NCBI RefSeq assembly: GCF_022751215.1
Contig: NZ_JAICDG010000009.1
Coordinates: forward strand, 1-64,000
Source of the DNA: Actinomadura terrae
GTDB lineage: Bacteria; Actinomycetota; Actinomycetes; Streptosporangiales; Streptosporangiaceae
Direction: 5' to 3'
DNA: 64,000 nucleotides
The position numbers were made by a program, and so were the translations under genes. Below, in pieces: positions 8,022 to 16,822 of this stretch. Numbering within the stretch: position 1 is the stretch's first letter; each line of letters opens with the position of its first letter. The notes beneath the pieces were generated by a model. That model was given only the letters and a program-made list of their open reading frames with translations, did not search any database and had not been told where the DNA came from.

Positions 8022-9116
8022 CAGCGGCGCGGCCCCCGACCTCAGCTCCTCCAGCGTGCGGGGGCCGTCGGCCAGGCTGAAGGCGGCGGTGAGGCCGAGC
8101 GCGTGCAGCTCCTCCAGCGGGCCCGCGACTCCCCCGGCCAGCGCGACGGCCCGGACGCCGCGCTCCCGCGCGAGCGCGGCGACGGCGGAGACGACCTTGC
8201 CGGAGGCGGACTGCCCGTCCACCCGTCCCTCCCCGGTGATCACCAGATCGGCGCCGGCGAGCGCGGCGGGCAGCCCGACGGCCTCGGCGACCAGCGCGGC
8301 GCCGGGGGCGGGCTCGGCCCCGAGGGCTCCGGCGAGGCCGCCGCAGGCGCCACCGGCCGCGCCCGCACCGGGCAGGTCGTGGACGCGGACGCCGTAGCGG
8401 TCCGCGAGGACGTCGGCGAACCGGGTGAGCGCCGCGTCCAGCTCGCGGACCTGGGCGGGCGTCGCGCCCTTCTGCGGGCCGAACACGGCCGCGGCGCCGG
8501 ACGGCCCGGTCAGCGGGTTCACGACGTCGCAGGCGACGCGGAACCGGGTGGCGCGGACCTCGGCGGGCACGCCGGCGTCGTCGACGACGGCCAGCCGGGC
8601 CAGCGCCGCGCCGCCCGGGGGGAGCTCGGCGCCGGAGGCGTCCAGGAACCGGAACCCGAGCGCGCGCAGCAGCCCGGCGCCGCCGTCGGTGCTGGCGCTG
8701 CCGCCGACGCACACGAGCACCTCGCGCGCCCCGCGCCGGACCGCATCCGCGACCAGCTGGCCGGTGCCGGTGGTGGCTGCGCCCAGCGGGTCGGGCGCGG
8801 CGTCCTCGACCAGTGGCAGCCCGGACGCGGCGGCCAGCTCCACGACCGCCGACGTCCCCCCGCCCGGGAGCTCGCCCGACAGCGCGTAGCGGGCCGTGAC
8901 CGGGCGGCCCAGCGGGTCGACGGCCGCGACCTCGACCTCCGTGCCGCCGCGCGCGCCGAGGAAGCAGTCGAGCGTGCCCTCCCCGCCGTCGGCCATCGGC
9001 ACCTGGACGACCTCGGCGGCGGGCGCGGCCCGGCGGACGCCCGCCGCGATCGCGGCGCAGGCGTCCCGGGCGGTCAGGCTGCCCTTGAACGAGTCGGGAG
9101 CGACGACCACCCGCAT
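7980..9116 (-). CDS. glxK: Glycerate kinase
   Basis: This 378-aa protein is a glycerate 2-kinase of the GlxK/GarK family, phosphorylating D-glycerate with ATP. The start MRVVVAPDSFKGSLTA and the motifs PMADGGEGT, GGSASTDGGAG and ITGEGRVDGQS are all family signatures. Length is normal. It is the last gene of a run transcribed leftwards from ldcA at 11184; only 5 bp separate it from the upstream uncharacterised gene. The 3' end overlaps yczE tail to tail. The start at ATG 9116 is fixed by the family N-terminus. Confidence 0.95.
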   Translation of the reverse strand: MRVVVAPDSFKGSLTARDACAAIAAGVRRAAPAAEVVQVPMADGGEGTLDCFLGARGGTEVEVAAVDPLGRPVTARYALSGELPGGGTSAVVELAAASGLPLVEDAAPDPLGAATTGTGQLVADAVRRGAREVLVCVGGSASTDGGAGLLRALGFRFLDASGAELPPGGAALARLAVVDDAGVPAEVRATRFRVACDVVNPLTGPSGAAAVFGPQKGATPAQVRELDAALTRFADVLADRYGVRVHDLPGAGAAGGACGGLAGALGAEPAPGAALVAEAVGLPAALAGADLVITGEGRVDGQSASGKVVSAVAALARERGVRAVALAGGVAGPLEELHALGLTAAFSLADGPRTLEELRSGAAPLLSALADQVVRLVL

Positions 9117-9121
9117 CACGG

Positions 9122-10012
9122 TCAGCGTTCGGCGGTGTGGGCGGCGAGGACCGAGGTCAGCTCCTCGGGCAGCACCAGCGCGCCGCCCTCGTAGCGGGTC
9201 TCCAGCGGGCGCAGCGCGCCCGCCCGCCACCAGTACAGGTTCTGGCTGATCGAGCCGGGGCCCTCCTCGTAGGCGCGGTGGGCCTGCGCCTGGAGCTCGC
9301 GCGCGGCGGCCGCGGCGGCGCGGTAGCGGGCCCGGGGCGACGGCTCGGCGTTCCGCAGCGGGTGCGCGACGATCAGGCCGCGGTTCGGCGCGATGACCAG
9401 CGCGCCGGACGGCCCGATCGGCAGGTACTCCTCCAGCCACGCCAGGTGCGTCGCGGTGTAGAACGTCCAGCCGTGCAGGACGGACACGCGGGTGCCGCCG
9501 AGGTCCTGCTCGTCGTGCTGGAGCGGCCCGTCGCCGCGCACGTTGTCGCGGCCGAGCATGAACAGCGCGTCGCCGGAGACCGGCCAGCCGTGCATCTCGT
9601 GCGCCGACAGCGTCCGGACGCTGGTCGGGGTGTCGACGACCACGGCCTCGATCAGGCCGGGCGCGAACGGGCGGGAGGCGAGCTGGCCGTTGTCGTCCTC
9701 GGCGGGGTAGATGCGGGTGCGCAGCAGGTGCTGGGCGAGGTCGAAGTCGGACAGGTCGAGCGGCTCCTCCATCGCGGTCACGATGGTGGTGACCTGGTCG
9801 GCCACCAGCGCCGGCCAGTCGTCGCGGGGCACCAGCCGCGCGAGCTGCCGCAGGTCGCGCATGCGGACGGGCAGCTGGTAGGCGCCCTGGAGCAGCATCG
9901 CGTCGCCGGGCGCGCGGCGGCAGGCGTAGCCGAGGCTCTCGGCGACCAGCACCACCAGCGATTCGAGGGTCCCGTCGTCCCAGGGGTCCGGGCGGGCGTG
10001 CCGGCCGCTCAT
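9122..10012 (-). CDS. Uncharacterised actinobacterial protein
   Basis: I do not recognise a named family for this 296-aa soluble protein. It has no signal peptide or membrane segment. Visible features are an acidic N-terminal third, a segment LVPRDDWPALVADQVT faintly like DUF1444 proteins, and an Ala-rich helical segment near residues 215-245. The start codon overlaps the stop of the LD-carboxypeptidase gene by 4 bp (ATGA), and glycerate kinase follows 5 bp downstream, so the three genes are very probably one transcript with coupled translation. No enzymatic motif is evident. Confidence 0.75.
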   Translation of the reverse strand: MSGRHARPDPWDDGTLESLVVLVAESLGYACRRAPGDAMLLQGAYQLPVRMRDLRQLARLVPRDDWPALVADQVTTIVTAMEEPLDLSDFDLAQHLLRTRIYPAEDDNGQLASRPFAPGLIEAVVVDTPTSVRTLSAHEMHGWPVSGDALFMLGRDNVRGDGPLQHDEQDLGGTRVSVLHGWTFYTATHLAWLEEYLPIGPSGALVIAPNRGLIVAHPLRNAEPSPRARYRAAAAAARELQAQAHRAYEEGPGSISQNLYWWRAGALRPLETRYEGGALVLPEELTSVLAAHTAER

Positions 10013-11184
10013 CGCGCACCTCCCGGCGCTCGCAGGGTCAACGCGCCCGCGTCCAGCCGGGCGGGGGCGCCGAGCTCCAGCGTGCGCTGGCGCGGGCCGT
10101 GCCCGGCGGGGACGCCGGCGAGCACCGGCACGCCGAGCGGGCCGAGTCGGGCGGCGAAGACGGTGTCCAGCTCCTCGGGGTCGCCGGACCGTTCCCACGA
10201 GCCGAGGACCACCCCCGCCGCGCCGTCGAACCACCCCGCCTGGAGCAGCTGGACGAGCATCCGGTCGATCCGGTAGGGCGCCTCGGAGACGTCCTCCAGC
10301 AGGACGACGCGCCCCGCCGCAGGGGGTGGCGCGTAGGGGGTGCCGAGCAGCGCGACGAGCAGCGCGAGCGTGCCACCGGTCAGCGGCCCTTCGGCGCGGC
10401 CCTCCCGCAACGCCCGGGTGCCGACCAGCGGCCCCTGCTCCTCGCGGAACAACGCGCCCCGCAGCCCCTCGAACGTCTCGACATCGGCAGCGTCCACATC
10501 GGGAACGCGACCCGCGTCCCCGGCCTGGGCCGCGCCGCCGGTTCGGCTCGCGTCAGCCGTCCGGCTGGCGGCGGCCGGTCGGGGCGCGGCGGCGAGGTGG
10601 GAGGCGGCGGTGAGGTCGGCGATGCGGCCCGCGGGCATGGGGCCGAAGGACGTCGTGATGCCGAGGCGCGCGCCGAACGCGACGTGCAGGGCGGTGATGT
10701 CGCTGGAGCCGTGCAGGATCTTGGGCCCGGACCCGGTGCGCTCGGCCTCCCGGGTGGCGGCGGCGAGCGCGTCCCAGTCGAGGTGGTCGAGGACGCGGGT
10801 GGCGCCGTACCCGCCGCGCGCGCAGACCACCGCGCGGACGCGCGGGTCGCACCAGGCGGCCTCCAGGTCGGCGGCGCGGTCGGCGTCGCCGCCCGCGAGC
10901 CGGTGCCAGTCCTCCCGGAGGGGCCCCGGCGCGCCGAGGTTGACTCGGTCGAGGGCGTGCTTGCCGACCACGACGTCAAGGCCGAGGTCGCGCAGGACGG
11001 CGCAGCCGGCCTCCAGCCGCGCCGGGTCGGCGGGGCCGCTCGGCGCGACGACCGCGATCCGGTCACCGGGACGCAACCCCCTGTACCGGCGGATGTCGGA
11101 CGCGTTCGACCGGCCGCCGGGCAACCCGGCGGCGGAATCGCCGGACGACCCGTCGGCCGCCTCGGCGCGGGCGCCCCCGATCAT
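10009..11184 (-). CDS. LD-carboxypeptidase (peptidase family S66)
   Basis: This 391-aa protein matches murein tetrapeptide LD-carboxypeptidases (S66), which remove the terminal D-Ala from recycled muropeptides. The expected start DRIAVVAPSGPADPARL, the RGGYGATRVLDHLDW segment and the nucleophile region GSSDITALH are present. A low-complexity Ala/Arg-rich insert (about residues 195-235) interrupts the middle and is not typical. There is no signal peptide, as expected for a cytoplasmic recycling enzyme. ATG 11184 follows GGAGGA at a good distance; a TTG one codon upstream is a less likely start. Confidence 0.87.
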   Translation of the reverse strand: MIGGARAEAADGSSGDSAAGLPGGRSNASDIRRYRGLRPGDRIAVVAPSGPADPARLEAGCAVLRDLGLDVVVGKHALDRVNLGAPGPLREDWHRLAGGDADRAADLEAAWCDPRVRAVVCARGGYGATRVLDHLDWDALAAATREAERTGSGPKILHGSSDITALHVAFGARLGITTSFGPMPAGRIADLTAASHLAAAPRPAAASRTADASRTGGAAQAGDAGRVPDVDAADVETFEGLRGALFREEQGPLVGTRALREGRAEGPLTGGTLALLVALLGTPYAPPPAAGRVVLLEDVSEAPYRIDRMLVQLLQAGWFDGAAGVVLGSWERSGDPEELDTVFAARLGPLGVPVLAGVPAGHGPRQRTLELGAPARLDAGALTLRAPGGAR

Positions 11185-11375
11185 CAACCGAATCCTCCTC
11201 GCACCGCGACGGATAGAGCTTGTCAGGATCCGGACGCCAGCGGAAGGGGCGGCCGGTCACGACCCGCCAACAGATCATCTCGCCTCCCGGGGACCTTCCG
11301 CGACCCGGGATTCGGACAGGTCGCACGGAGCGTCACGGTCCGACCGCCGCCGAAAGATGCCAAACTTGTTCGGGT

Positions 11376-12335
11376 ATGAGGTCGACGCCGCACATCCTTG
11401 TGATCAACGGCACCAAGGTCCGCCGCCCGGTCTTCGTCCTGGGCGCACCCCATTGCGGTGCGGACCTGCTGGCCCGTGCGGTGAAACGGTCCGCCGGGTT
11501 CCATCTGACCACGGGCCGTCCCGGCGTCCTGCGGGTCACCTACGCCTTCGCGCGGCAGCCGTCGATCGCCACGGAGCGTGGCCAGGGAGCGGCGCGCGTG
11601 CTCCGCGACGCCTACGCCGAGGCGTGGCAGGTGTCCGCGCGGGCCTGCGCGGAGTGCCCGGCCGAGTGCCGCGAGCTGGCCGGGCTGCCGCCGCGCGTCC
11701 CCGAGGGGGAGCCTTCCGAGCCGTGCGTGGCCCGGGGCGGGATCGCGCGGTTCGCCGACGCCTCCCCCGACCTGATCTACAGCGCCGACGTGCTGCTGGA
11801 CGCCTTCCCCGACGCCCAGCTCGTCCAGGTGATCAGGGACGGCCGGGACGCGGTCGCCGACATGCTCGACGACGACCGCTGCCTCGCCTGGTTCAAGCCG
11901 GGCCTGGCCAACCTCGACGCGGTGTTCCCCAACGCGTTCCTCGGCGTCGAGGACCACACCGAGCGCAGCCGCTGGCCGCGCGCCGCCCCCGCCGTCAAGT
12001 GCGCGCTGCGCTGGCGGGGCTCGGTGCGGCTCAGCGCGCGGCTGCGGCAGCAGGTCCCGGAGGAGCAGCTGCACACCGTCCGGTACGAGGAGCTGGTCGC
12101 CCGGCCGCGGCGGGTCGCCACCGACCTGTCGGAGTTCCTGGACGCGGCCGTCTCCAGGACGGTCCTGACCGGCCTCGTGAGGGCCGGCGGCCGGGACGCG
12201 GCGCGCGACCCGGCGGCCGAGCACGGCGTCGGGTCGTGGCGGGAGCGGCTGTCGCCCCGGCAGCTCGCCCAGGTCGAGAAGGTCGCCGGGACGGAGCTGC
12301 GCAGGCTCGGCTACCGGCTCACCGCCGACGCCTGA
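11376..12335 (+). CDS. Sulfotransferase-family protein
   Basis: This 319-aa protein has the two PAPS-binding signatures of cytosolic/bacterial sulfotransferases: a 5'-phosphosulfate loop in VFVLGAPHCGADLLARAV near residue 15 and the 3'-phosphate-binding motif VIRDGRDAVADM near residue 145. It would transfer sulfate from PAPS to an unknown acceptor. A cysteine-containing segment (RACAECPAECREL) in the middle is unusual. The start at ATG 11376 places the 5' loop close to the N-terminus; the ribosome-binding site is weak. The 3' end overlaps the convergent ABC exporter gene by 25 bp. Confidence 0.82.
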   Translation: MRSTPHILVINGTKVRRPVFVLGAPHCGADLLARAVKRSAGFHLTTGRPGVLRVTYAFARQPSIATERGQGAARVLRDAYAEAWQVSARACAECPAECRELAGLPPRVPEGEPSEPCVARGGIARFADASPDLIYSADVLLDAFPDAQLVQVIRDGRDAVADMLDDDRCLAWFKPGLANLDAVFPNAFLGVEDHTERSRWPRAAPAVKCALRWRGSVRLSARLRQQVPEEQLHTVRYEELVARPRRVATDLSEFLDAAVSRTVLTGLVRAGGRDAARDPAAEHGVGSWRERLSPRQLAQVEKVAGTELRRLGYRLTADA

Positions 12336-14326
12336 GTGCCGCTCGCCTCGCCGTTGCCGGACGGGGCGTCCAGGCCGTCGCCGTCGCCGTCGTCCCGCTG
12401 GCGGGCGAACTGCGTGCGGTACAGCTCGGCGTACAGGCCGCCGCGCAGCAGCAGCTCCTCGTGGCGGCCGCGCTCGGCGACCCGCCCGTCCTCGATCACG
12501 AGGATCTGGTCGGCCTCGCGGATCGTGGAGAGCCGGTGCGCGATCACCAGCGACGTGCGCCCGGCCAGGGCGGTCTTCAGCGCCCGCTGGACGGCCGCCT
12601 CGGACTCGGAGTCCAGGTGCGCGGTCGCCTCGTCCAGCACGACCACCGACGGCGCCTTCAGCAGCAGCCGCGCGATCGCCAGCCGCTGCTTCTCCCCGCC
12701 CGACAGCCGGTAGCCGCGGTCGCCGACGACCGTGTCCAGGCCCTCGGGCATCGCGGCGACCAGCCCGCCGATCTGCGCCGAGCCGAGCGCGGCGAGGATC
12801 TCCTCGTCGGTGGCCTCCGGGCGGGCGTAGCGCATGTTCTCGCGGATCGTGTCGTGGAAGAGGTGCGCGTCCTGGCTGACCACGCCGACCTCCGCGCGCA
12901 GCGAGTCGAGCGTGACGTCGCGGACGTCGTGGCCGCCGACCCGGACCGCGCCGTCCGACACGTCGTACAGCCGGGAGACCAGGTGCGTGATCGTGGACTT
13001 GCCCGCGCCCGACGGCCCGACGAGCGCGACGAGCTGCCCGGGCGCCGCCGTGAAGTGCACGTCGTGCAGGACCTCGCGGCCGGGTGCGGTGTCGGTCCGC
13101 GCGATCGACTCCAGCGAGGCCAGCGACACCTCCTCCGCCGAGGGGTAGGCGAACCGGACGTGGTCGAACTCGACCGCGGGCGCGCCGGTACCCGGCTTGC
13201 CGGGCGCCGTACCGGCCGCCGCCTTGTCACCGTTCACGGGCGTCCCCGAGGTCTCCAGCGCGCGGGCGTCCTCGCGGTCGCGGATCAGCGGCTTGAGGTC
13301 GAGCACCTCGAACACCCGGTCGAAGCTGACGAGGGCGGTCATCACGTCCACGTGGACGTTGGACAGCGCGGTCAGCGGCCCGTACATGCGGGTCAGGAGC
13401 GTGGCGAGGGCGACCAGCGTGCCGAGCTCGAAGCCGCCGTCCACGACGAGGACGCCGCCGACGCCGTACACCATCGCCGTGGCGAGCGCGGCGACCAGCG
13501 TCAGCGCCGTGAAGAACACGCGGCCGTACATCGCCGCGACGATCCCGATATCGCGGACGCGCGCGGCCCGCTGGGAGAAGTTCTCCTCCTCCTCCACCGG
13601 CCGCCCGTACAGCTTGGCCAGCATCGCGCCCGCCACGTTGAACCGCTCGGTCATCAGCGAGCTCATCTCGGCGTCCAGCACCATCTGCTCGCGGCTGATC
13701 CGCGACAGCCGCCGTCCGACCCACTTGGCGGGCAGCACGAACACCGGGAGCAGCAGCAGCGCGATCAGCGTCACCTGCCAGGACAGGATCAGCATCGTCA
13801 CCAGCACCAGGATCAGGCTGATCACGTTGGACACCACCGAGGAGAGCGTGGTGGTGAGGGCGCGCTGCGCGCCGATGACGTCGTTGTTGAGGCGGCTGAC
13901 GAGCGAGCCGGTCTGGGCGCGCATGAAGAACGCGACGGGCTGGCGCTGGACGTGGCCGAACACCTGCGTGCGCAGGTCGTAGATCAGGCCCTCGCCGATG
14001 CGCGCCGAGTACCAGCGCTGCGCGAGCCCGAGCACCGCCTCCAGCAGCGCGAGCCCGCCGACCGCGAGGGCGAGCCACATGACGACGTTGTCGCGTTCCG
14101 GAATGATGCCGCGGTCGATGATCGCCTTGAGCAGCAGCGGGTTGGCGACGACGATCACCGCCGCGACCGTGTTCAGCGCGAGGAACAGCACCAGCTCGCG
14201 GACGTACGGGCGCGCGTAGCCCGCGATCCGCCTGACCGTGCCGGGCTTGAGCTTCTGCTGGGTGACCGAGCCGTCCCGGCGGAACGAGGCCATCACCTGC
14301 CAGCCGCTGCCCGGCGATCCCGGCAT
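12311..14326 (-). CDS. ABC exporter, fused permease-ATPase
   Basis: This 671-aa half-transporter has an N-terminal six-helix membrane domain (about residues 35-330) and a C-terminal ATPase. Walker A is GPSGAGKST, the signature is LSGGEKQR and Walker B is VVVLDEAT, followed by the H-loop AHRLST. It belongs to the multidrug/lipid exporter class and would work as a homodimer or with a partner. Substrate is unknown. ATG 14326 has GGAGG 11 bp upstream; a GTG at 14374 would extend it by 16 residues without a ribosome-binding site. Direct repeats 55-100 bp upstream suggest dedicated regulation. Confidence 0.93.
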   Translation of the reverse strand: MPGSPGSGWQVMASFRRDGSVTQQKLKPGTVRRIAGYARPYVRELVLFLALNTVAAVIVVANPLLLKAIIDRGIIPERDNVVMWLALAVGGLALLEAVLGLAQRWYSARIGEGLIYDLRTQVFGHVQRQPVAFFMRAQTGSLVSRLNNDVIGAQRALTTTLSSVVSNVISLILVLVTMLILSWQVTLIALLLLPVFVLPAKWVGRRLSRISREQMVLDAEMSSLMTERFNVAGAMLAKLYGRPVEEEENFSQRAARVRDIGIVAAMYGRVFFTALTLVAALATAMVYGVGGVLVVDGGFELGTLVALATLLTRMYGPLTALSNVHVDVMTALVSFDRVFEVLDLKPLIRDREDARALETSGTPVNGDKAAAGTAPGKPGTGAPAVEFDHVRFAYPSAEEVSLASLESIARTDTAPGREVLHDVHFTAAPGQLVALVGPSGAGKSTITHLVSRLYDVSDGAVRVGGHDVRDVTLDSLRAEVGVVSQDAHLFHDTIRENMRYARPEATDEEILAALGSAQIGGLVAAMPEGLDTVVGDRGYRLSGGEKQRLAIARLLLKAPSVVVLDEATAHLDSESEAAVQRALKTALAGRTSLVIAHRLSTIREADQILVIEDGRVAERGRHEELLLRGGLYAELYRTQFARQRDDGDGDGLDAPSGNGEASGTQASAVSR

Positions 14327-14380
14327 CCCCACATGTGCCTCCGAGGGGTCGCTGCCCCGCCCGCTGCGGACCACAGGCGG

Positions 14381-14426
14381 AACAAGTAGTTGAACAAGTA
14401 AGCATCGACGTAATCAAGTAAGCATC
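14381..14426 (-). promoter_or_regulatory. Triple direct-repeat operator candidate upstream of the ABC exporter
   Basis: AACAAGTA occurs at 14381-14388 and begins a longer unit AACAAGTAAGCATC at 14393-14406, repeated as ATCAAGTAAGCATC at 14413-14426. The periods are 12 and 20 bp, the latter close to two helical turns. The repeats lie 55-100 bp before the exporter start and about 185 bp before the divergent peptidase gene. They look like binding sites for a repressor of the exporter, but no regulator gene is adjacent. Confidence 0.5.
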
Positions 14427-14610
14427 TCAGTGTCCGCTCGGATCAACGCGCCGTGCCCCCCGGCGCTTCCCGGCTCCGCTCACGGCGTAACCATCCCCTG
14501 ACCCGGCGCGTCCACAACGTCCAATAACGGGCGATCTTATGGACTTCGTGCCGGTCCGGTAGTAGATGTGATCGACAACTTCAGGCTCACATCCCCCCAG
14601 GAGCCCCTCA

Positions 14611-16551
14611 GTGAGACGACGCTTCCCGCGAAGCGGCGCCGGCGTGATCACCCTCACCGCCGCGCTGCTCGCCACCACCGCGCTCCCGGCGGGCGCCGCC
14701 GCGCCCACGAGGCCGGCGCGCGCGCCCGAGACCGTCCCTCGCCTGACGGTGAGCGGCAGCGAGACCCAGCCGGTCTTCTCCCGTGCCGACGCGGTCACCC
14801 AGACCGTCGACATCGAGACGACCGTCGACAGCGACCACGACGGCGTCCGCGACCGCGTCCAGATGCGGATCATGCGACCGAAGGAGACCGCCACCGCGGG
14901 ACTCAAGGTGCCGACGATCCTGGAGGCGAGCCCGTACTGGGCCGGCACCCACAACGTCGACAACCACCCGGTCGACATCGGCGACGCGGCGGCCAGGTCG
15001 CTGGCGCCGAGCAGGCGGAACCTCGCCGACATCTTCCCCGGCATCTACGACAACTACTTCCTGCCGCGCGGCTACGCCATCGCGAACCTCGACAGCATCG
15101 GGACGGGCGGCTCCACCGGCTGCCCGACGTCCGGCGACCGCAGCGAGCAGGCGGGCGCCAAGGCGGCGGTGGACTGGCTGAACGGCCGCGCCAAGGGCTT
15201 CGCGCCCGACGGCACGCCCGTGAAGGCCGACTGGTCGACCGGGAACGTCGGCATGATCGGCCAGTCCTACAACGGGACGCTGCCGAACATGGCGGCGGCG
15301 ACCGGCGTCGAGGGGCTGAAGGCGATCGTGCCGATCGCGGGCATCTCCAGCTGGTACGACTACTACCGCGCCAACGGCGGCGTCCTCGCGCCGGGCGGCT
15401 ACCAGGGCGAGGACCTCGACGTCCTCGCCAAGGCCGTGCTGACCCGGAAGAACCCCGAGGTCTGCGCGAAGATCATCGACGACATCGAGGCGAAGCAGGA
15501 CCGCGAGACCGGCGACTACAGCCGGGTCTGGGCCGAGCGCGACTACGTCGGGCAGGCCCGGAAGGTCCGCGCGGCCGTCATGGTCGTGCACGGGCTGAAC
15601 GACTGGAACGTCAAGGTCAAGAACTCCGTCCAGTGGTGGAACGCGCTGAAGCAGGCCGGGGTGCCGCGCAAGCTGTGGCTGCACCAGGCCAACCACGCGA
15701 CGCCGTTCCGCTGGCGCCTGGAGGAGTGGCTGCGCCAGACGCACCACTGGTTCGACCGGTACCTGTACGGCATCCGCAACGGCATCGACAAGGAGCCGCG
15801 CGTCGACGTCGAGCGCGCCCCGGGGCAGTGGGAGACGGCCAAGGACTGGCCCGTCCCCGGCACCCGCACGGTCCCGCTGAGCCTCAACGCGGGCGACACG
15901 GGCGACGCGGGCCAGCCCGGCACGCTCGCGCTGCGTCCCCGGCACGGCGCCGACCAGTCGCTGGTGGACGCGGGCAAGACCAGGACCGCCGAGGAACTGC
16001 TGGTCAACGAGGACAAGGCCGACCCGAACCGGCTCGCCTACCTGACCCCGACCCTCAAGGCGCCGCTGCGCGTCAACGGGACGCCGGAGATGTCGGTCCG
16101 GGCGTCGCTGGACGGGCGGTCGCCGTACCTGACGGCGCTGCTGGTCGACTACGGCACCGACACGCGGCCGACCGGAGGCCGCCTCGACACCGGCGAGCGC
16201 GTCTGCTTCGGCCAGGGCGTCCCGGGCGACGACGGCTGCACCACCCGCCAGAAGCTGTACACCGAGACCGCGCCGTACAAGATCATCACACGCGGCTGGC
16301 TGGACGCGCGGAACCGGCACAGCCCGAGCCGCACCGAGCCGATCACGCCCGGCAAGGCCTATGACTTCCGCTGGGACTTCCAGCCGACCGACTACGTCGT
16401 CAAGGCGGGCCACCGCCTCGGCGTGATCGTCCTGTCCACCGACTACGACTACACGCTGCGCTACCCGGCGGGCACGAAGCTCACGCTCACGCCGGGCACC
16501 AGCAAGGTCCTGCTGCCGCTCGCGCGGGGAGGCCGCGAGTCCCTCCAGTAG
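14611..16551 (+). CDS. Secreted Xaa-Pro dipeptidyl-peptidase (S15/CocE-NonD family)
   Basis: This 646-aa protein has a Sec signal peptide (basic MRRRFPRSG, a hydrophobic core, then AGAAA near residue 31). The alpha/beta-hydrolase core carries nucleophile Ser219 in GMIGQSYNG, a likely Asp in HGLNDWNV and His in HQANHATPF. A C-terminal jelly-roll (X-Pro dipeptidyl-peptidase C-terminal domain) ends the protein. It likely cleaves X-Pro dipeptides from extracellular peptides. The GTG start has GGAG 8 bp upstream. A strong hairpin follows the gene. It is divergent from the ABC exporter. Confidence 0.93.
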   Translation: MRRRFPRSGAGVITLTAALLATTALPAGAAAPTRPARAPETVPRLTVSGSETQPVFSRADAVTQTVDIETTVDSDHDGVRDRVQMRIMRPKETATAGLKVPTILEASPYWAGTHNVDNHPVDIGDAAARSLAPSRRNLADIFPGIYDNYFLPRGYAIANLDSIGTGGSTGCPTSGDRSEQAGAKAAVDWLNGRAKGFAPDGTPVKADWSTGNVGMIGQSYNGTLPNMAAATGVEGLKAIVPIAGISSWYDYYRANGGVLAPGGYQGEDLDVLAKAVLTRKNPEVCAKIIDDIEAKQDRETGDYSRVWAERDYVGQARKVRAAVMVVHGLNDWNVKVKNSVQWWNALKQAGVPRKLWLHQANHATPFRWRLEEWLRQTHHWFDRYLYGIRNGIDKEPRVDVERAPGQWETAKDWPVPGTRTVPLSLNAGDTGDAGQPGTLALRPRHGADQSLVDAGKTRTAEELLVNEDKADPNRLAYLTPTLKAPLRVNGTPEMSVRASLDGRSPYLTALLVDYGTDTRPTGGRLDTGERVCFGQGVPGDDGCTTRQKLYTETAPYKIITRGWLDARNRHSPSRTEPITPGKAYDFRWDFQPTDYVVKAGHRLGVIVLSTDYDYTLRYPAGTKLTLTPGTSKVLLPLARGGRESLQ

Positions 16552-16565
16552 CCCCTTCTCACCGT

Positions 16566-16609
16566 CCGCGGGCCGGTGCCGTCGTGTCCATGACGGCACC
16601 GGCCCGCGG
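16566..16609 (+). terminator. Strong hairpin terminator after the S15 peptidase gene
   Basis: A perfect 18-bp inverted repeat (arms 16566-16583 and 16592-16609, starting CCGCGGGCC) with an 8-nt loop begins 14 bp after the peptidase stop codon. There is no long T-tract, as is common for GC-rich actinomycete terminators. Confidence 0.85.
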
Positions 16610-16649
16610 CGTCCTAGCCGCATGGCCGCCTGGCCGCCTGGCCACCTAG

Positions 16650-16822
16650 GGCGTGTTTCAAAGTGGCCTCAGCCGTCACGCGGGCGCGTAGCTGAGCGGT
16701 GGGGCCGAAGCCGGAGGCGAGGCCCCACCGCGAAGATCGCGAAGCGATCCGCGCCCGCAAAGGCACGGTCACGGCCGCGAGCCGCCAGGCGAGCGGCCGT
16801 GACCGTGCCTTTGAAACACTGC
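16650..16822 (-). mobile_element. MITE-like element, copy 2, with terminal inverted repeats and CTAG duplication
   Basis: This 173-bp non-coding element is flanked by CTAG on both sides (16646-16649 and 16823-16826). Including the CTAG, the two 18-bp ends match at 16 positions; the best part is GTGTTTCAAAG against CTTTGAAACAC. Inside are two hairpins: GCGGTGGGGCC/GGCCCCACCGC (16696-16706, 16721-16731) and a perfect 20-bp inverted repeat (16759-16778, 16793-16812). A YTAR/CTAG target with small ends suggests mobilisation by an IS5-type transposase, which is inference. The right CTAG supplies the TAG stop codon of the enoyl-CoA hydratase gene. Confidence 0.85.

Noticed and set aside
10340..14389. 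A 1349-codon plus-strand open frame across ldcA, the sulfotransferase and the ABC exporter
   Set aside because: It crosses several well-supported genes on both strands, has no domain and no ribosome-binding site, and is a GC-bias artefact.
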